Shown here one piece after another: positions 18,285-29,300 of a stretch of 64,000 bases of DNA. The number at the start of each line of letters is the position of its first letter. Position 1 is the first letter of the stretch. The notes beneath the pieces were generated by a model. It saw only the letters and a list, made by a program, of their open reading frames with translations, searched no databases and was not told where the DNA came from. The stretch is from Meconema thalassinum (Eukaryota > Arthropoda > Insecta > Orthoptera > Tettigoniidae): the NCBI GenBank assembly GCA_946902985.2, contig OX336389.2:787834979-787898978 (forward strand), written 5' to 3'. Both the position numbers and the translations under genes were made by a program.

Positions 18285-18460
18285 AATACAGGAAACGCCC
18301 CTGGATTACCGTCCTTTCACACAAAAATGACCTCCACACGGCATTACCCTGCATGAATACAGGAATCGTTACTGACCTCCCTTTCACCAGAATTAGCTCA
18401 ACACTGCATAACCCTGCACAAATACCTTAAACACTCCTAATTTAACCTCCTTTCACCAGA
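18285..18460 (+). repeat. Three tandem ~60-bp repeats upstream of the acidic gene
   Basis: Units share ...CCCTGCATGAATACAGGAA..., a short variable part, and ...CCTCCTTTCACCAGAA. They end 9 bp before the TATA box at 18469, so they may act as upstream promoter elements; that is inference. Confidence 0.55.
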
Positions 18461-18468
18461 AAACACAG

Positions 18469-18505
18469 TATAAAAAGAGGTTGTTCCTTTTCAAAAATAT
18501 CATTC
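18469..18505 (+). promoter_or_regulatory. TATA box and TCATTC initiator of the two-exon gene
   Basis: TATAAAAAG starts at 18469 and TCATTC has its A at 18502, 33 bp apart. The ATG follows at 18512. This is the cleanest TATA/Inr pair at the right end of the Polinton. Confidence 0.6.
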
Positions 18506-18511
18506 TCTGCA

Positions 18512-19800
18512 ATGTCTGTCAAAGAGACCAAGGAAACTATGGGGCTGGATGAAGAAGACAACGATGAGGATTCGACTCTTGATGTGTTAATGTAAGTATT
18601 ATTTATTTACTTTATTTACTAAAGCCTTATGTAGCAGCACGCCAGTCTCTCGCCGCTGGGTGCGTGGTTCAATTCCAGTCACTTTATGTTAGATCTGGGC
18701 TGGGCAAACCAAAAGCAGACAGGTTTTTCTCTGGGAACACCAGTTTTCCCTGTCAAAATTTTCTTCCGGCAACACCCTCCACTATCATTTCATTTCATCT
18801 ATCATTCATTTAATCATTGACTCAAAAAAGTGAGACAGGCTTTGGCAGCCAACACAGGTCTTATTCTCGCCGCTAGATGGGGCTTAATTCATTCCATTCC
18901 TGATCTGGTCAAATACTGGAAGCAAGCGGTGTTTTTTCTTCTTCAAAATGATTAGAAATACTGAGCGTAGTTACCGCCTTTTGTAGCCCATGTTTACTTG
19001 GGTGTGAGTAGAATTTGTCTGATAACCTGTGTTATTGCGATGAATGTATTAATAAAAAAAAGGATTGGGAAGGAAGTCAGATTTTTTTAAAGTGTATTAA
19101 AAATCCTTCAGTATGCCTTCCTTTGGAGGGGGAGTAAAGCCAGTGGTTCCATGTTCTCACTTTATGACATGTAAAAGATCCGTCCACAGACTAAACTTGC
19201 GTGAAGCTAAATTGACAGGTTAGATTTTGTCAAAACAAGTTCCAATATTCACCACTAGATGGCATTATTACCTAGTAGCAAAAAGTTGGAACTTGTAGCT
19301 CACCCTAAAGGCGTTCGCTGGAAGCAGCTACATACTCAAGTGAGTCACACATGTTCTTGGACACTTCCAGCACTGAAACCCATACTCAAGTTCCAACATT
19401 CACCACTAGGTATCATTAATATCTAGTAGCAAAATTTTGGAACTACTTAAAATTGAACAGAACTTGTAGCTCACCCTAAGGGTGTCCGCTGGAAGCTGCT
19501 GCAGACTTAGGTGAGCTGTACTTGCTCTCACACACTCCCAGCAATTCACAATACAATATTTAGATAAACAAGCGTTATAAAACAATTTTGTTGTACTCTT
19601 TATTGTATACATTTTTTTATAGCTTTGGAAATGATCCAGTTTTGGTGGGGTTTTTTGCTGCTTTAATGACAGAGATGGAAGGGCGTGGGAGAGGTGAAGA
19701 AGAAGAAGAAGATGATGATGAAGAGGAAGATGAAGAGGAAGAAGAAGCTGGTGATGAAAGGCAAAATAGTTGTAGTAACAGTTCACAACATAAAACATAA
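18512..19800 (+). CDS. Two-exon acidic protein near the right TIR
   Basis: Exon 1 is 18512-18591 and ends at a strong donor (GTAAGT at 18592). Exon 2 is 19623-19800, after a T-rich tract and TATAG acceptor. Exon 1 ends two bases into a codon; the first base of exon 2 completes it and the frame runs on to the stop at 19798-19800. The product would have 85 residues: an acidic N-terminus (GLDEEDNDEDSTLDVL), a short hydrophobic segment (DPVLVGFFAALM) and a long Glu/Asp tract. I do not recognise it. Acidic tails suit histone- or DNA-mimicking or transcription-modulating proteins, but this is a guess. The 1,031-bp intron holds a SINE-like insert and a tandem duplication. Confidence 0.55.
18625..18920 (+). 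mobile_element. tRNA-headed SINE-like insert in the intron
   Basis: A head with a B-box-like GTGGTTCAATTCCAGTC is followed by CTGGGAACACCAGTTTTCC, CATTTCATTTCATC and a tail near ATTCATTCC. The layout matches the other tRNA-derived SINEs of this window. Confidence 0.5.
19225..19555 (+). repeat. Tandem duplication of ~160 bp in the intron
   Basis: Both copies (about 19235-19385 and 19386-19555) run CAAGTTCCAA-ATTCACCACTAG, ACTTGTAGCTCACCCTAA, GTCCGCTGGAAGC and CTTCCAGCA-like segments with scattered changes. Confidence 0.6.
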
Positions 19801-19860
19801 TTTTACTTATTTGCTTCTGGTTTTATTTGTTTTTACATTCAACCTACCAAGCAAGCCAGA

Positions 19861-20066
19861 GTTCAACACCCACCATCCATCTCCATTCATGATTCAAACA
19901 CGTTTACCTCATCATTTGTCCCCCACCCTCTCTATCACCGTAAGGTCATTCCCAGACGTGACCTACCATACAACCCGTTGTTAATCTCAGGATTAGTCAT
20001 CCCATGTGACGTCACACACAGGTTAACCGTTCAAATCTGTTTATTCATTCACACACCCACCTATGT
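19861..20066 (+). repeat. Subterminal partial duplicate of right TIR
   Basis: The series GTTCAACACCCACCATCC, CCCAGACGTGACCTACC, GTGACGTCACACACAGGTTA and ACCGTTCAA recurs in the same order at about 20170-20310 inside the right TIR. The left end has a smaller analogous duplication (CAATGGTAAACAAACATC twice). Confidence 0.6.
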
Positions 20067-20086
20067 TCATTAAACATCCACCCACG

Positions 20087-20729
20087 CATCGATGTTTGTT
20101 TTCCATTAAGCGCTTTCAACCCCATCTTGTTTGTCTCTCAGACCCATTCACACCTAACCAACCTACCACGTCAGGGTTCAACAACCACCACCATCCACCG
20201 CCATTCATGTTTTCCATTCAAAACACTCCCGTCCATGACCTACCTCACATCCCGTAATCTGCTGTGACGTCACACACACACACCAGTTGACCGTTCAATT
20301 CTCTGACAATTCATTCACAGCCAAGGATTCGGAAACCTTCGGCAACACTCGGATCTCATCGGGCATAAAGCAAAGCTATATAGCACGAGATAATAACAGA
20401 GAAGGCGCTCAGTCCAACAGAGAGACTGGGTCGAGGAGGGTCTCGTGCAGAGCCTCTTCCATCCTTCCCCCTCATCCCCCACCCTCGCCACCACCCCCTC
20501 CACCTCCCCCCTCCCCACCCCCACTCCTCCCCCTCCACCTACACCCCCTCAAACCGGTTCCTGGACCCTCCAAAGTTTGTTTACCTTCCGGGTCCCGGCG
20601 ACCTTGGGGGTCAATGACCTACCTCAAGGTCATTGATCATGACCTACCTCAAGGTCATTGACCTTGCCACGCCCCCCTAATTTGCATAAATAACGGTATT
20701 TGAGTCAGAACCCCCCCTGCTTACCTACT
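20087..20729. repeat. Polinton right terminal inverted repeat
   Basis: Reverse complement of about 1765-2413, ending GCTTACCTACT. It carries the mirrored C-rich block at 20460-20553 and the half-site cluster at 20615-20657. Confidence 0.9.
20615..20657. promoter_or_regulatory. Cluster of AGGTCA half-sites in right TIR
   Basis: Two units at 20615-20632 and 20640-20657 both read TGACCTACCTCAAGGTCA, giving two perfect TCAAGGTCA monomer sites. They mirror the left TIR cluster, where one of the two units has a single change. Confidence 0.45.
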
Positions 20730-20735
20730 GACATC
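20730..20735. repeat. Polinton target-site duplication, right (GACATC)
   Basis: Exact copy of 1759-1764 directly after the terminal CCTACT. Confidence 0.93.
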
Positions 20736-21250
20736 GCAGCAACCATCCAAGGACTCGGTTTTACTGTCGAATGCCCCACTTTGGGCGCCATGATAAACAT
20801 AATGTGGACATGATACCTATGGTGACCTGTATTTTAAACTGGCCCCACGTATCAGCGTCATGATAAACATACGGTACATGCCATGATAAACATAAAGGGA
20901 GACATGCTCTATGGTAAATATAAGTAGGTGGGTGCTCAATGCTAACAGGTTACATTTAAGCATGTCTTATGGAGGATTATCAACATTTATTTTAACGTAA
21001 AGGCTTATTAACAATGGGACGCGGCCTTTTCCTAATATATCCTAATTTTTCTGCTATACTTGCCTCTACCATTAATATCTTGGCCGACCTTTAGTAGTAC
21101 CTGTGACTCAATCCTAGTACAATAACATGTCCTCCATGTACCCAATCGTCATCATATGGAACATGTGTTCGTATCCCAGCTAACTCACGGTCTTTCGAGG
21201 TATGGGACATTCATGCCCACCATACGATCACATGCTCAGGATTTGAGTCT
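20736..21250 (-). other. LTR/leader-like sequence beyond the Polinton
   Basis: No gene. The block 20783-20870 repeats 1654-1740, and TGGCGCCCAAAGTGGGGC on the minus strand (starting 20790) looks like a primer-binding site. It probably belongs to the same retroelement family as the Gag-like frame at the window start. Confidence 0.35.
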
Positions 21251-22308
21251 GTCAGGTGACTACTCTACTTGAAAGAAACAACATATTCCTAAATATAACA
21301 TTTAATGATAGAGAATCATGGCTATACAACATAAAACACAAACAAAAGATACTTTACATTTACTTCCCACAACAAAAATCAAAGTTATCTGTGAGTCTCT
21401 CCTTAAAATTAGTGCTTCACCGCACTCAAGTCTATTCCAAACATCCTATTATCGATACTCTCTGACATTTGCGAGTGTCCATAGTGTTCTTCACGTGGCA
21501 CAATTTAACACAAACTGGAATATCACAACACAATAAACACAAATTATCTTTAAATGACATTAAATTTGCAATTATTAAACATTTATCCGTTTTACACGGA
21601 GCATTTACTTTCAGTAACATTAATTCATTATCTTATGCCTTAATTAACAAGTGTTGTGTCGCGCAACTCGTATTCCTCTTTTCCCATCAATTTGAAACGC
21701 TGAAGTAGTACACTTTCCCTTCCCAAATTCACATGGATAGAGATGTTTTATAGCTTCACCATACAACGATTTTCTGGGTCTGGTCAAAACATTATCGTTA
21801 CAAACGTGTCATGTCATGCAAATACGCTACCCGTATGAATAAATTAGTGTAAACTGGGCAAATACACTTTACAAAGATGCCTATATTTACTTGGTGCAGT
21901 ATTCCTCCTCCGAGAATTTATTGACGTAAATCTCTTGATTCTACGTTACTTGCTCGCTGTACGCGGCGCAAACAATACTTCTTATAGATGACTCAATTAT
22001 TAAAGCACTCACGTCCTCTCTGCAATTACTCTTAAGCCAAAGCTTTATGTAGCTCCCAAAACAAGTACAAATTTACTGGCTTACATTAACTACCTTAATG
22101 GTTCTCAAATAAAACCCTGTAGAATTTACCGTAATAAACATTCATTCAACAATTCCATGACACTGAAAAAGTCTCATTATCTCGATATTTTACGTTTCTT
22201 TCTTACTGTTACAATAACACAGTACTCTTACATTAGACATGTCACACTTTGCACGTACTCTAGGCCTGACATGCCCATTATTTTATTCATTAAAGTTACC
22301 GACCCCAG

Positions 22309-22347
<39 letters not shown>

Positions 22348-23970
22348 TAACGTTACCGTTACTTTCATCATTGTCTTACGCCGAAATGGACGTAAACAAA
22401 TCATCCTCCAAGCCATATTTTACCAAAATACGAGGGATGTAAGCTCGTACATAAATGAATGTTAATTCTTAGTCTCAGAGTGATGCTTCGTTGTATGGTG
22501 AGCTATTTAATCATATCAACATATTACATTTTTACTCACTTTCATTTTTACTGGGTTAGTCCAGCACGCCAGCCACGAGCCTACCATGATGCTTAGCTTA
22601 AGCCATTATGATATCTATCACACGACACATGGTATACACTTCACACATGATAATCATATTTTCCATCACTGGCTTTTCTCACTTTGACACAATACATATT
22701 ATTCTACCACATACATAAACATTTTTAAAAATCACTGTAATATAACTTTATATACATTTCCCGCACTATTTCACACATGGATCCTTGATTTGACTCCAAC
22801 TATCGCCTGACGTCAGAGATGCGATGCAGCTAACTCCTGACAACCGCTGGTCTCCATGAAAGTCTGTCTTGCGTGTGCGTGCGTTCGATTCCCGTCCCCT
22901 ACAGTTTATATCACCTCTACTGCAATTCTGTTCAGTCCTCTGTCACGACTATTTGTGACGCCTTCCAGGCTCCCGTAACTGTCGTGATCCTGACAATAAT
23001 GTGTCATTTTTAACTATGACAACACCTCCTGGTATGTTCGTTGTCTATAGACATCCTAAATTATCCCTACGCTGTACTGAATTTATACTCGCGTATGTTA
23101 TTGGTTAAACGTCTGCTGTAGACTAAATCTTACACGATGCATAATTACTGTTGTGAAGCTGCATGATGCGCTTCCATTGTTCTCCAAATACATTTGAGCG
23201 TCGATACTTTATAAATTCGCGCACTTTCTTGCGTGATCTGGCAGCGTGTTAGTTCACGTGTTGAGTCAATACGAACTGAAGACGAACTAACTTCCCTGCG
23301 AAGCGTCTCCTATATAAGGCTTTCTTTTGAAACATAGTCCACTGGACATTCAGGACCGACTCCCTTCCTGAAATAATACATTTCCAGACAAAGTGAAGTA
23401 CAACTCTCGTTTGTCTAGGTGTGGAGGTCCCAAAATCACTCGCGTGCAAGCGATCGCTTCGGCCAATTAATTACAATTAATTGCCTCCTTCCATGGCGTC
23501 ATGACGCTATCCTGGTAATTCCCCTCTGCCGGTCTCCAAAACCTTCCTCCCGAGCAGAAGAAATGGTGCAGAGGCTCGTTTATAGATGTAGTCTTTAATT
23601 TAGGCGTGAGAACACTCCTAAATTATCTTTCCTAGAATATATTCACCTGGGTGTAAGTTTTATTTCATTTCAATGCTTCAATTGGCTGTAATCAATTTAT
23701 TTCTGTGGGCGACTGCCCCCTCTCTACTCTTATGCCTTGTGCGCCGGTGGATCCCAGAGTCATTAATCTTGAGCTGTTCCTGCGGTCCAGACGAAAATTA
23801 GTTCCTTGGCGTCACCTAAAAACGCCCCTTCACTAACTACGATTAGTCAACTGTCAAGTTGGTTTGCTTTCTAGCATTCAGGCTTCTAAAACGTACATGG
23901 GCTTTGTATTTTCTTGCAAAGTTCCACCTTAAAAGCTATGATATTCCCATTCTAGCCGTGAAGTCCTGCT
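21251..23970. repeat. Long noncoding repeat, copy 1 (LTR or LARD-like)
   Basis: No coding frame of note. Parts resemble 46800-48760: both contain a palindromic GGCGTCATRACGCYATC-type motif after ATTAATTACAA (23465-23515 here), a TATATAAGG/TTATAAGG segment about 200 bp before it, and T/C-rich stretches in the same order. An (ATT)n microsatellite lies at 22309-22347. A noncoding retroelement derivative or long LTR is possible; the assignment is weak. Confidence 0.3.
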
Positions 23971-24029
23971 ATTATGATTATATGCAGATATAACTCATTG
24001 CTCTTCGGGTTCCCTGTAGCTGTTCTCCC

Positions 24030-25103
24030 TCAGAGATCAATGATTCGATTCTGGGCAGAATCATGGGCCTGGTCTTCTTTGATAAGACCCGAGTTCGATG
24101 CCAGTCTGCCGTGTCTAATTGGGCACAGTAGGAACATGGAGTGTCTGAGTGGCTCGGGTTCATCTTCTTCAGAAAGATAAGTCAATGGTCGGTTGTTCAT
24201 CAGGTTCTCACAATTGCACAGAAAAGTACACATTTCCTCAAAATTTAGGCAAGTTTTAACCAAATTACGGCGAAGCAAATGCTTTAGAATCTTAATCAAC
24301 CTTTCCCAGAATCCTCCCCACCAGCCTGAAGTGGGAGGGTTCAGCTTCCATTTAATCTTCATAAGGCTGCACGTCCTCTCTATTTCAGTGATCTGGAAAA
24401 CACTCGATGCCTTGATTCGATCCTGTGGCAACAGAGGAAAAGGTACCTCAAAACCCTGAGCAGAGTTACGACGAAAGATCACGCATTTCCGAACAACTGC
24501 TCCCACCGTCCTTCTTCCTCTAATTATCCAAACCCTTTGGTGCAACAAAACAAGCAGTGTGTGCGTCCCAGCATGGTTATGGAATCGATTAAATTGTACA
24601 ATCATTCTTTCAACCATCACATGTTTAGATGGAAGTACAACTGGATAGGTATACTCAGGAGTGTCGTCAGAATCAATGACTCTTGACTTCATGCGTAGAA
24701 TTCCTTCGTCATCTGTGAACACCTCCAGATTCTTCAATTGTTCTTTTCTCTCTTCCTCATAAAGCGTTTCATTCTGGATAAGGAAGTACAGTTTCTTCTC
24801 AGCATTGAGAAACTCTTCACTATCAATTTTCGTAGATACGTGGTCTCTACGATTCCTTTGTTTCAATCTCAAAATCCAAACAATGGTCCTAACGATTTTG
24901 ATGTATCCAGAGAATCGTGAACTTAATTGCAGTAAAATCGTTTCCACAACAGTGTTCTTAACAGCTACAACTGTTTTCCTCCTTTCCCTGTTGACTTCTT
25001 CCAACAATGGTCCAGGACGATTAAATACCCATTTTTCTTCTTTACATTTTAGCCAAGACGGACCTCCCAACATCTGGATCTCCAAAGTTGTGTTGGTGAA
25101 CAC
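24030..25103 (-). pseudogene. BEL/Pao integrase remnant, core deleted
   Basis: A 357-codon frame shows the region ahead of integrase (KNLEVFTDDEGILRMKSRV, YPVVLPSKH) and the degenerate N-terminal finger (RFHNHAGTH, RVWIIRGRR, VRKCVIFRRNSA). After QDRIKASSVFQITEIERTC it jumps to the C-terminal part (WKLNPPTSGWWGGFWERLIK, LMNNRPLTYLSEED). Most of the catalytic core with its Asp residues is therefore missing although the frame stays open. In BEL/Pao this enzyme inserts the cDNA. The last codons may include flanking DNA. Confidence 0.8.
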
Positions 25104-25912
25104 CCTCTAGACAGGAGATCTTCTGGATTGAGGCTTCCCGGTATGTGTCTCCATGAACTAGCCTTACAGTGCTCATGAATTTCCTTTACTCGATTCTCTA
25201 CAAACACCGACCAAAGCCCTTTATTAGCAATCCAAGCCAAGACTACTGTTGAATTGGACCAAAACACTGTGTTTATGTCATTCCGGTGTAGGCATCGTAG
25301 GCTCAACCGAGACATTCTAACTCCAAGGAGCGCTCCCATCATTTCAAGGCGGGGTAGTTTCAGTTCTTTGAGAGGCGCCACTCTAGATTTAGCCATCAGA
25401 TGACTCAGTTTGATCTTACCTTCTTCTTCCCTTCTCTGAAATATGCAACAACCAAACGCTCTTTTGCTAGCGTAGACAAATACAGGCAAAGTGCTGTTGT
25501 CATTCAGGAAAATCCTTCTAGGTATCCGACAGTCATGTAGGTATTGCAACTGCTGAGTCCATCGACAGAATTCCTCGCAAATGTCTCCTGGTAAACCTCT
25601 TCCCATCCTATACTTTTCTGCCATGTCTTCTGTAGAATGAGCTTGGGAGTCAGAGTTACTGGGGACGAAAATCCAATCGGATAGCACTCTTCGGGTTACT
25701 AAACCTGTAGTCGGGCTGAAGTTACATCCAAGTTCATCTACGTCGCAATACCAACGAAGTCTTAAGACATTCTCAGTTTTACCAACACCACAATTAAAGG
25801 AATTCACGCATCCCCTCAATTGAAAGCTGCGGATAACATCAATTCTTGTGCCTTTAAAGTAAGGGTCCAATTTCTTCCTTTGAAGAGACTCCAGTAAGAC
25901 AGATGTCCACAT
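25049..25912 (-). pseudogene. BEL/Pao connection/RNase H region
   Basis: A 287-codon frame continues from the reverse transcriptase after a frameshift near 25860-25910. It carries KLDPYFKGTRIDVIRSFQLRG early, TRRVLSDWIFVPS, then the RNase H-like part (VFVYASKRAFGCCIF, PRLEMMGALLGVRMS, VFWSNSTVVLAWI). The last segment (HIPGSLNPEDLLSRG) is typical of Pao-type polyproteins before integrase. The usual RNase H Asp at VYASK and WSNST positions is replaced, suggesting lost activity. Confidence 0.8.
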
Positions 25913-26792
25913 AAAATGCAGGTTTCATTTTTGTAGCTACTTCCTTGAAATGAGTTGGGAGCTCTACCAGAGGGTTGTTCAGTATGGAAACCAACAGGAA
26001 GGGACTGGAACAAACACCAAAAACCACCCGGCAATGTCGAAAATTGGTGATGTTATCATTATCCCACCAGAGAAAACGGAGCATATCCCTGTCTTCAGGA
26101 TCAATTATAATCTGCAGAACTGCCTTCTCTATATCAGCTATTAGACCTATAGGATATGTTCGAAAATTGGTCAGCACTGATGGTACAAGGTCGATGAGGT
26201 TGGGTCCGGGCTCGAGACAATTATTCAAGGAATGACCATTTCTGTCTTTGTTGGAAGCATCGAACACCGGCTTTATCTTTGTAGTGCCACCTTCTTTCAG
26301 CAGAGCTCTATGAGGCAAATAATGTGTAGGTCCATCCAAAACTTCGTTTTTAACACCTTCGATAATTCCTTTGTTTACCCATTCCTGTAACACCTCATCA
26401 TAATCCTGAAATTTCTGCATCCCTCGTAACTTTCTTGAAGTGTTCAATAATCGTTTCTGAGAAATTTCACGATTCGTTTCCAGAGAAGTACAACCATCAA
26501 TCCAGGGTAGTTTGACAATGTAGCCCCCAGATTCCTCTTCTCTCTTCACAGTCCTATCGAAGAACATCTGAACTTGTTGTTCCCTTTCTTCCTTTATTAT
26601 CTGTTCGCCAGGATCTTTAATACCCAAAGTCTCAATTTCCCACAAATCCGCCACTCTTGTTGATTGAGTTAAAGTAAGTAGAGTGTAAGACGAGGCAGTA
26701 GTTGAGTTGATCTCAGAAGAGCCCATAAGTGTCCACCCTAAACAAGTTCTTACAGCTACTAGACAAAGTCTGGCGTGATTATATGAGCCCAC
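25854..26792 (-). pseudogene. BEL/Pao reverse transcriptase
   Basis: A 312-codon frame begins in the protease-RT linker (LGWTLMGSSEI) and contains the Pao-type approach (PWIDGCTSLETN, WVNKGIIEGV), palm motif A (GLIADIEKAVLQI), the CRVVFGVCSSPFLL block and motif C. Motif C reads YVDICLTG; the second Asp of the usual YVDD is lost, which should abolish polymerase activity. PVFDASNKDRNGHSLNN is a BEL/Pao hallmark region. A frameshift follows, so the downstream RNase H is in another frame. Confidence 0.85.
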
Positions 26793-27914
26793 ACGTCAGC
26801 TCCAAACAATACCTGTATGTCAGTACTGTTGCCACCATTTTCTTGGCCAACATCACTAAGTTCAACTCCCTTGTCCCTCAGTAAATTAAACAAGTCAGCA
26901 TCAACCAGGGGAGCACCTCCACAGATACTATCAGAGCCTAACACTGCAACTTCACATCTGTTTTACTCGTTCATACCCAGCAAAGTTATTTGATAGGACA
27001 CGAAACACACAGGTGCTGTTTTCCTACCTCCAAATAATTCTTGACTTAGTGTTTGTTACCTTTCCAGTTTGTTCCAACTCTAATTCCTTAGCACAAGACT
27101 TCTTTATGTAGCTTCTCTGCGATCCACTATCACACAGAACTCTTACTCTGTGCGTGGATCCACCAACAACTACTCTAGCAACTAAAGTCTGCAGATAGGT
27201 CACATGTCCTTTATTTCTACCTGCCATCATGCTAACTGTTTTTGGAGCCGAATCACCTTTTGGTTCTTCTGAGAATGTCTTTGCACACATCAAAGCGTAA
27301 TGTTTCCCCTTGCAAAATGAGCACTTCACAAATATCTTACACTTAACACTGACATGTCCCGGTCGTAGACACCTAAAACAAGCTCCCATTTTCTTTAACG
27401 TTCCTTGGCGTTCTTCTAGGAAATAATCAATAGCCACAGCACAGTCTTGAGGAAGATGTGAGGTTCTGCCACAGAATATACAAGCCGTATCTTTGTTATT
27501 TCTGTTTCCCTTACTAACTGAAACATTTTCTATTGAAATTAAAGAAGCCGCTGAAGGTACGTCCCTATTCTTAGTCTTGGTCCTATCATCTTGCTTAACT
27601 CGATCCGTCCTCTCGTTAACTTCAAAAGAACTATGCCTTAGCTTAAACCGTACTTCACCTTCTACCTCAGTCTTTAAGAAGGCTAACAATTCACTCAAGC
27701 AACAGTCAGGTTCCTTTGTAGATGTTTCTTTTGATACACGATACCTGTCCCAAGTTCTAAACATAACCTCTGCCAAGGCACTCTCTACTAGTGGAAATAA
27801 CATTGCAGCGTATTTCTCCTTTGTTACTCCCAAGGAATCAAGTGCTCTCAACTGTCCCTCCAGACTGTCATACAGTTGGGCTATGGATCTTAAACTATCC
27901 TTCTTTAACACCAA
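26759..27914 (-). pseudogene. BEL/Pao Gag C-terminus, zinc knuckles and protease
   Basis: The main frame 27914-27024 has the Gag capsid end, CIFCGRTSHLPQDC, CFRCLRPGHVSVKC and CSFCKGKHYALMC (three CCHC-type knuckles), and the aspartic protease active site region VLCDSGSQRSYI. It stops at 27024; the protease end continues in another frame at 26944-26759 (LFGADVWAHII) after a shift. The series matches BEL/Pao. Active-site Asp is in DSGS. The split means no full polyprotein. Confidence 0.82.
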
Positions 27915-27965
27915 GGATAAAAGTTCCTTAACATAGTACTCAATGAGTACTAGACTTCAACAATT

Positions 27966-28523
27966 CTATAGCCTTTTGTAGTTTTCCTTTGAAGGAGGAA
28001 TGTTTTCTACCAACTTCTGAGCACACGACCCAGGTCCCATACACTGAATCAAATAAACAAATTTGTCTTCATCTTTAAGGCTGCTATCTTCATGTATTTT
28101 AGTAAATTGCGCCCAAAACTCAATCCAGCACTTCACGCTTCCATCAATTTTTTTCAGTTCTAGTTTTGGTAGTCTTAGTAGTTTCTGATTAGAAGTATGT
28201 GAACAGTTACTCGTATTAGCTTCAAAAACGGCTTGATCTCCAACTTGTAAGGCCTGCACCTTTTCTATAACCTTAAAATATTTCAAGTCGTACTCACTGT
28301 AATTGTTGATCTCTGTTTCAAGCACGATGTCTTCAAGGTCTTCCTTTTGCAGCAGCTCATTGTATACTTCATCATCCAGACGTTTTAACTTCTCATAGCC
28401 TTCCACAAGTGAAGCATATCTGCTACGAATCTCCACGTGGTCACCATCAGCAAGCGCCAAAAGTTCTTCAAGTTTATTCACTTCACGTGTAAATACGCCG
28501 TATAATACTCTACGTTCGGTCAT
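27966..28523 (-). pseudogene. BEL/Pao Gag N-terminal part
   Basis: A 185-codon frame begins at the first ATG after the primer-binding-site-like motif. It has a helical start (LEELLALADGDHVEIRSRY) and the conserved Pao Gag block LPKLELKKIDGSVKCWIEFW, then DKFVYLIQCM. It breaks at 27966, and the rest of Gag is in the next frame from 27914, so a small deletion or frameshift lies at 27915-27970. Confidence 0.8.
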
Positions 28524-28575
28524 CGTTGTTCTGATTAATTATTTGATGTTGAAATTGCCAGTAGTCCTGTCACGG

Positions 28576-29300
28576 TCGCCAGTTATATACCATACCAAAT
28601 CGTTTTAATATACAGTAATCAATATTTTATTAACACAACAAAACATCGCATCCAAAGACATTCCAAAGACACTACACTCAAAGATGACAAAACCAAAACT
28701 AGGTAAATAAAAAAACACTGTCTATTTTCTAAATCAAAACACTATTTTCTACAGGAAGTCGATTGTTCGAACGAGCTTTAGTTCACTTTCTCCACAATGC
28801 TAATTATCGAAACATTGAGGCGAACATGTTTGGAGCATACAAGGAACTCGGCTGTAATTGTGAGTATTAAACCTCATTTAATGTTTCTTCACCTGGATTA
28901 TTTTCCCAAAAAATCTAGGATTTTTGGATGAAGAGTAAGGCGGACAATTCTACAAGGAACAGCAGGAGTTCATAATGAAGTACTTGGGACCCTGGACCAT
29001 CCGTATGCTTGTTGACTATTGTTGGTTCTTAAAGCATTTAATACCCGAAGACGAACCTAAAAGAAGGAGGAGTAGGAGGACTTTCTCAACTAAGAAACAA
29101 GTGGTGTAATTTTGTTTGTGGTTCATTGTGTTAATTTATACATCCATAGTGAAGTACACAAGACAAAAGGAACAAGAACACACTAGTGGCATGTATGAAG
29201 AACCATAAACATAATCTCAGGAAATTGTGTTCTTTTAATATTGTTTATGTATTTGAAATGTAAAAGTCAAATGAAACATTTTGAAATGCAAATCACGTAA
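28576..29300. other. Probable BEL/Pao LTR side and unassigned DNA
   Basis: 28576-28800 should contain the 5' LTR if the primer-binding site is correct, but without a second copy its limits are unknown. At 28968-29109 a frame reads MKYLGPWTIRMLVDYCWFLK and a basic tail, similar to short tails of proteins from insect elements; I cannot name it. Confidence 0.35.

Larger units (their letters stand above)
1765..20729. mobile_element. Polinton/Maverick (adintovirus-like) element, 18,965 bp
   Basis: The element has AG...CT termini, inverted repeats of about 645 bp, a 6-bp target duplication, and the diagnostic Polinton gene set: chromodomain integrase, packaging ATPase, adenain-like protease, penton-type and major capsid proteins, and protein-primed PolB. 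Integrase and ATPase point left, the virion block 5285-11470 points right, and PolB with its companion points left. TATA plus initiator pairs and AATAAA signals show it is organised for RNA polymerase II. ATPase (in-frame stop), PolB (three frameshifts), an exonuclease-like gene and one small ORF (one frameshift each) are broken, while integrase and most capsid genes are open. This suggests recent insertion followed by early decay; several breaks are in homopolymers and might be sequencing errors. Confidence 0.96.
24030..28575 (-). mobile_element. Decayed BEL/Pao LTR retrotransposon
   Basis: On the minus strand the order is Gag, zinc knuckles and protease, reverse transcriptase, RNase H, integrase, as in BEL/Pao. 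A primer-binding-site-like TGGCGACCGTGACAGG starts near 28574, so the 5' LTR should lie at higher coordinates. No matching 3' LTR is seen below 24030. Several frameshifts and a deletion of most of the integrase core make it dead. Confidence 0.85.

Noticed and set aside
22228..22416. Poly-Asn/poly-Tyr/poly-Leu frames
   Set aside because: Produced by the (ATT)n microsatellite; no conserved sequence around it.
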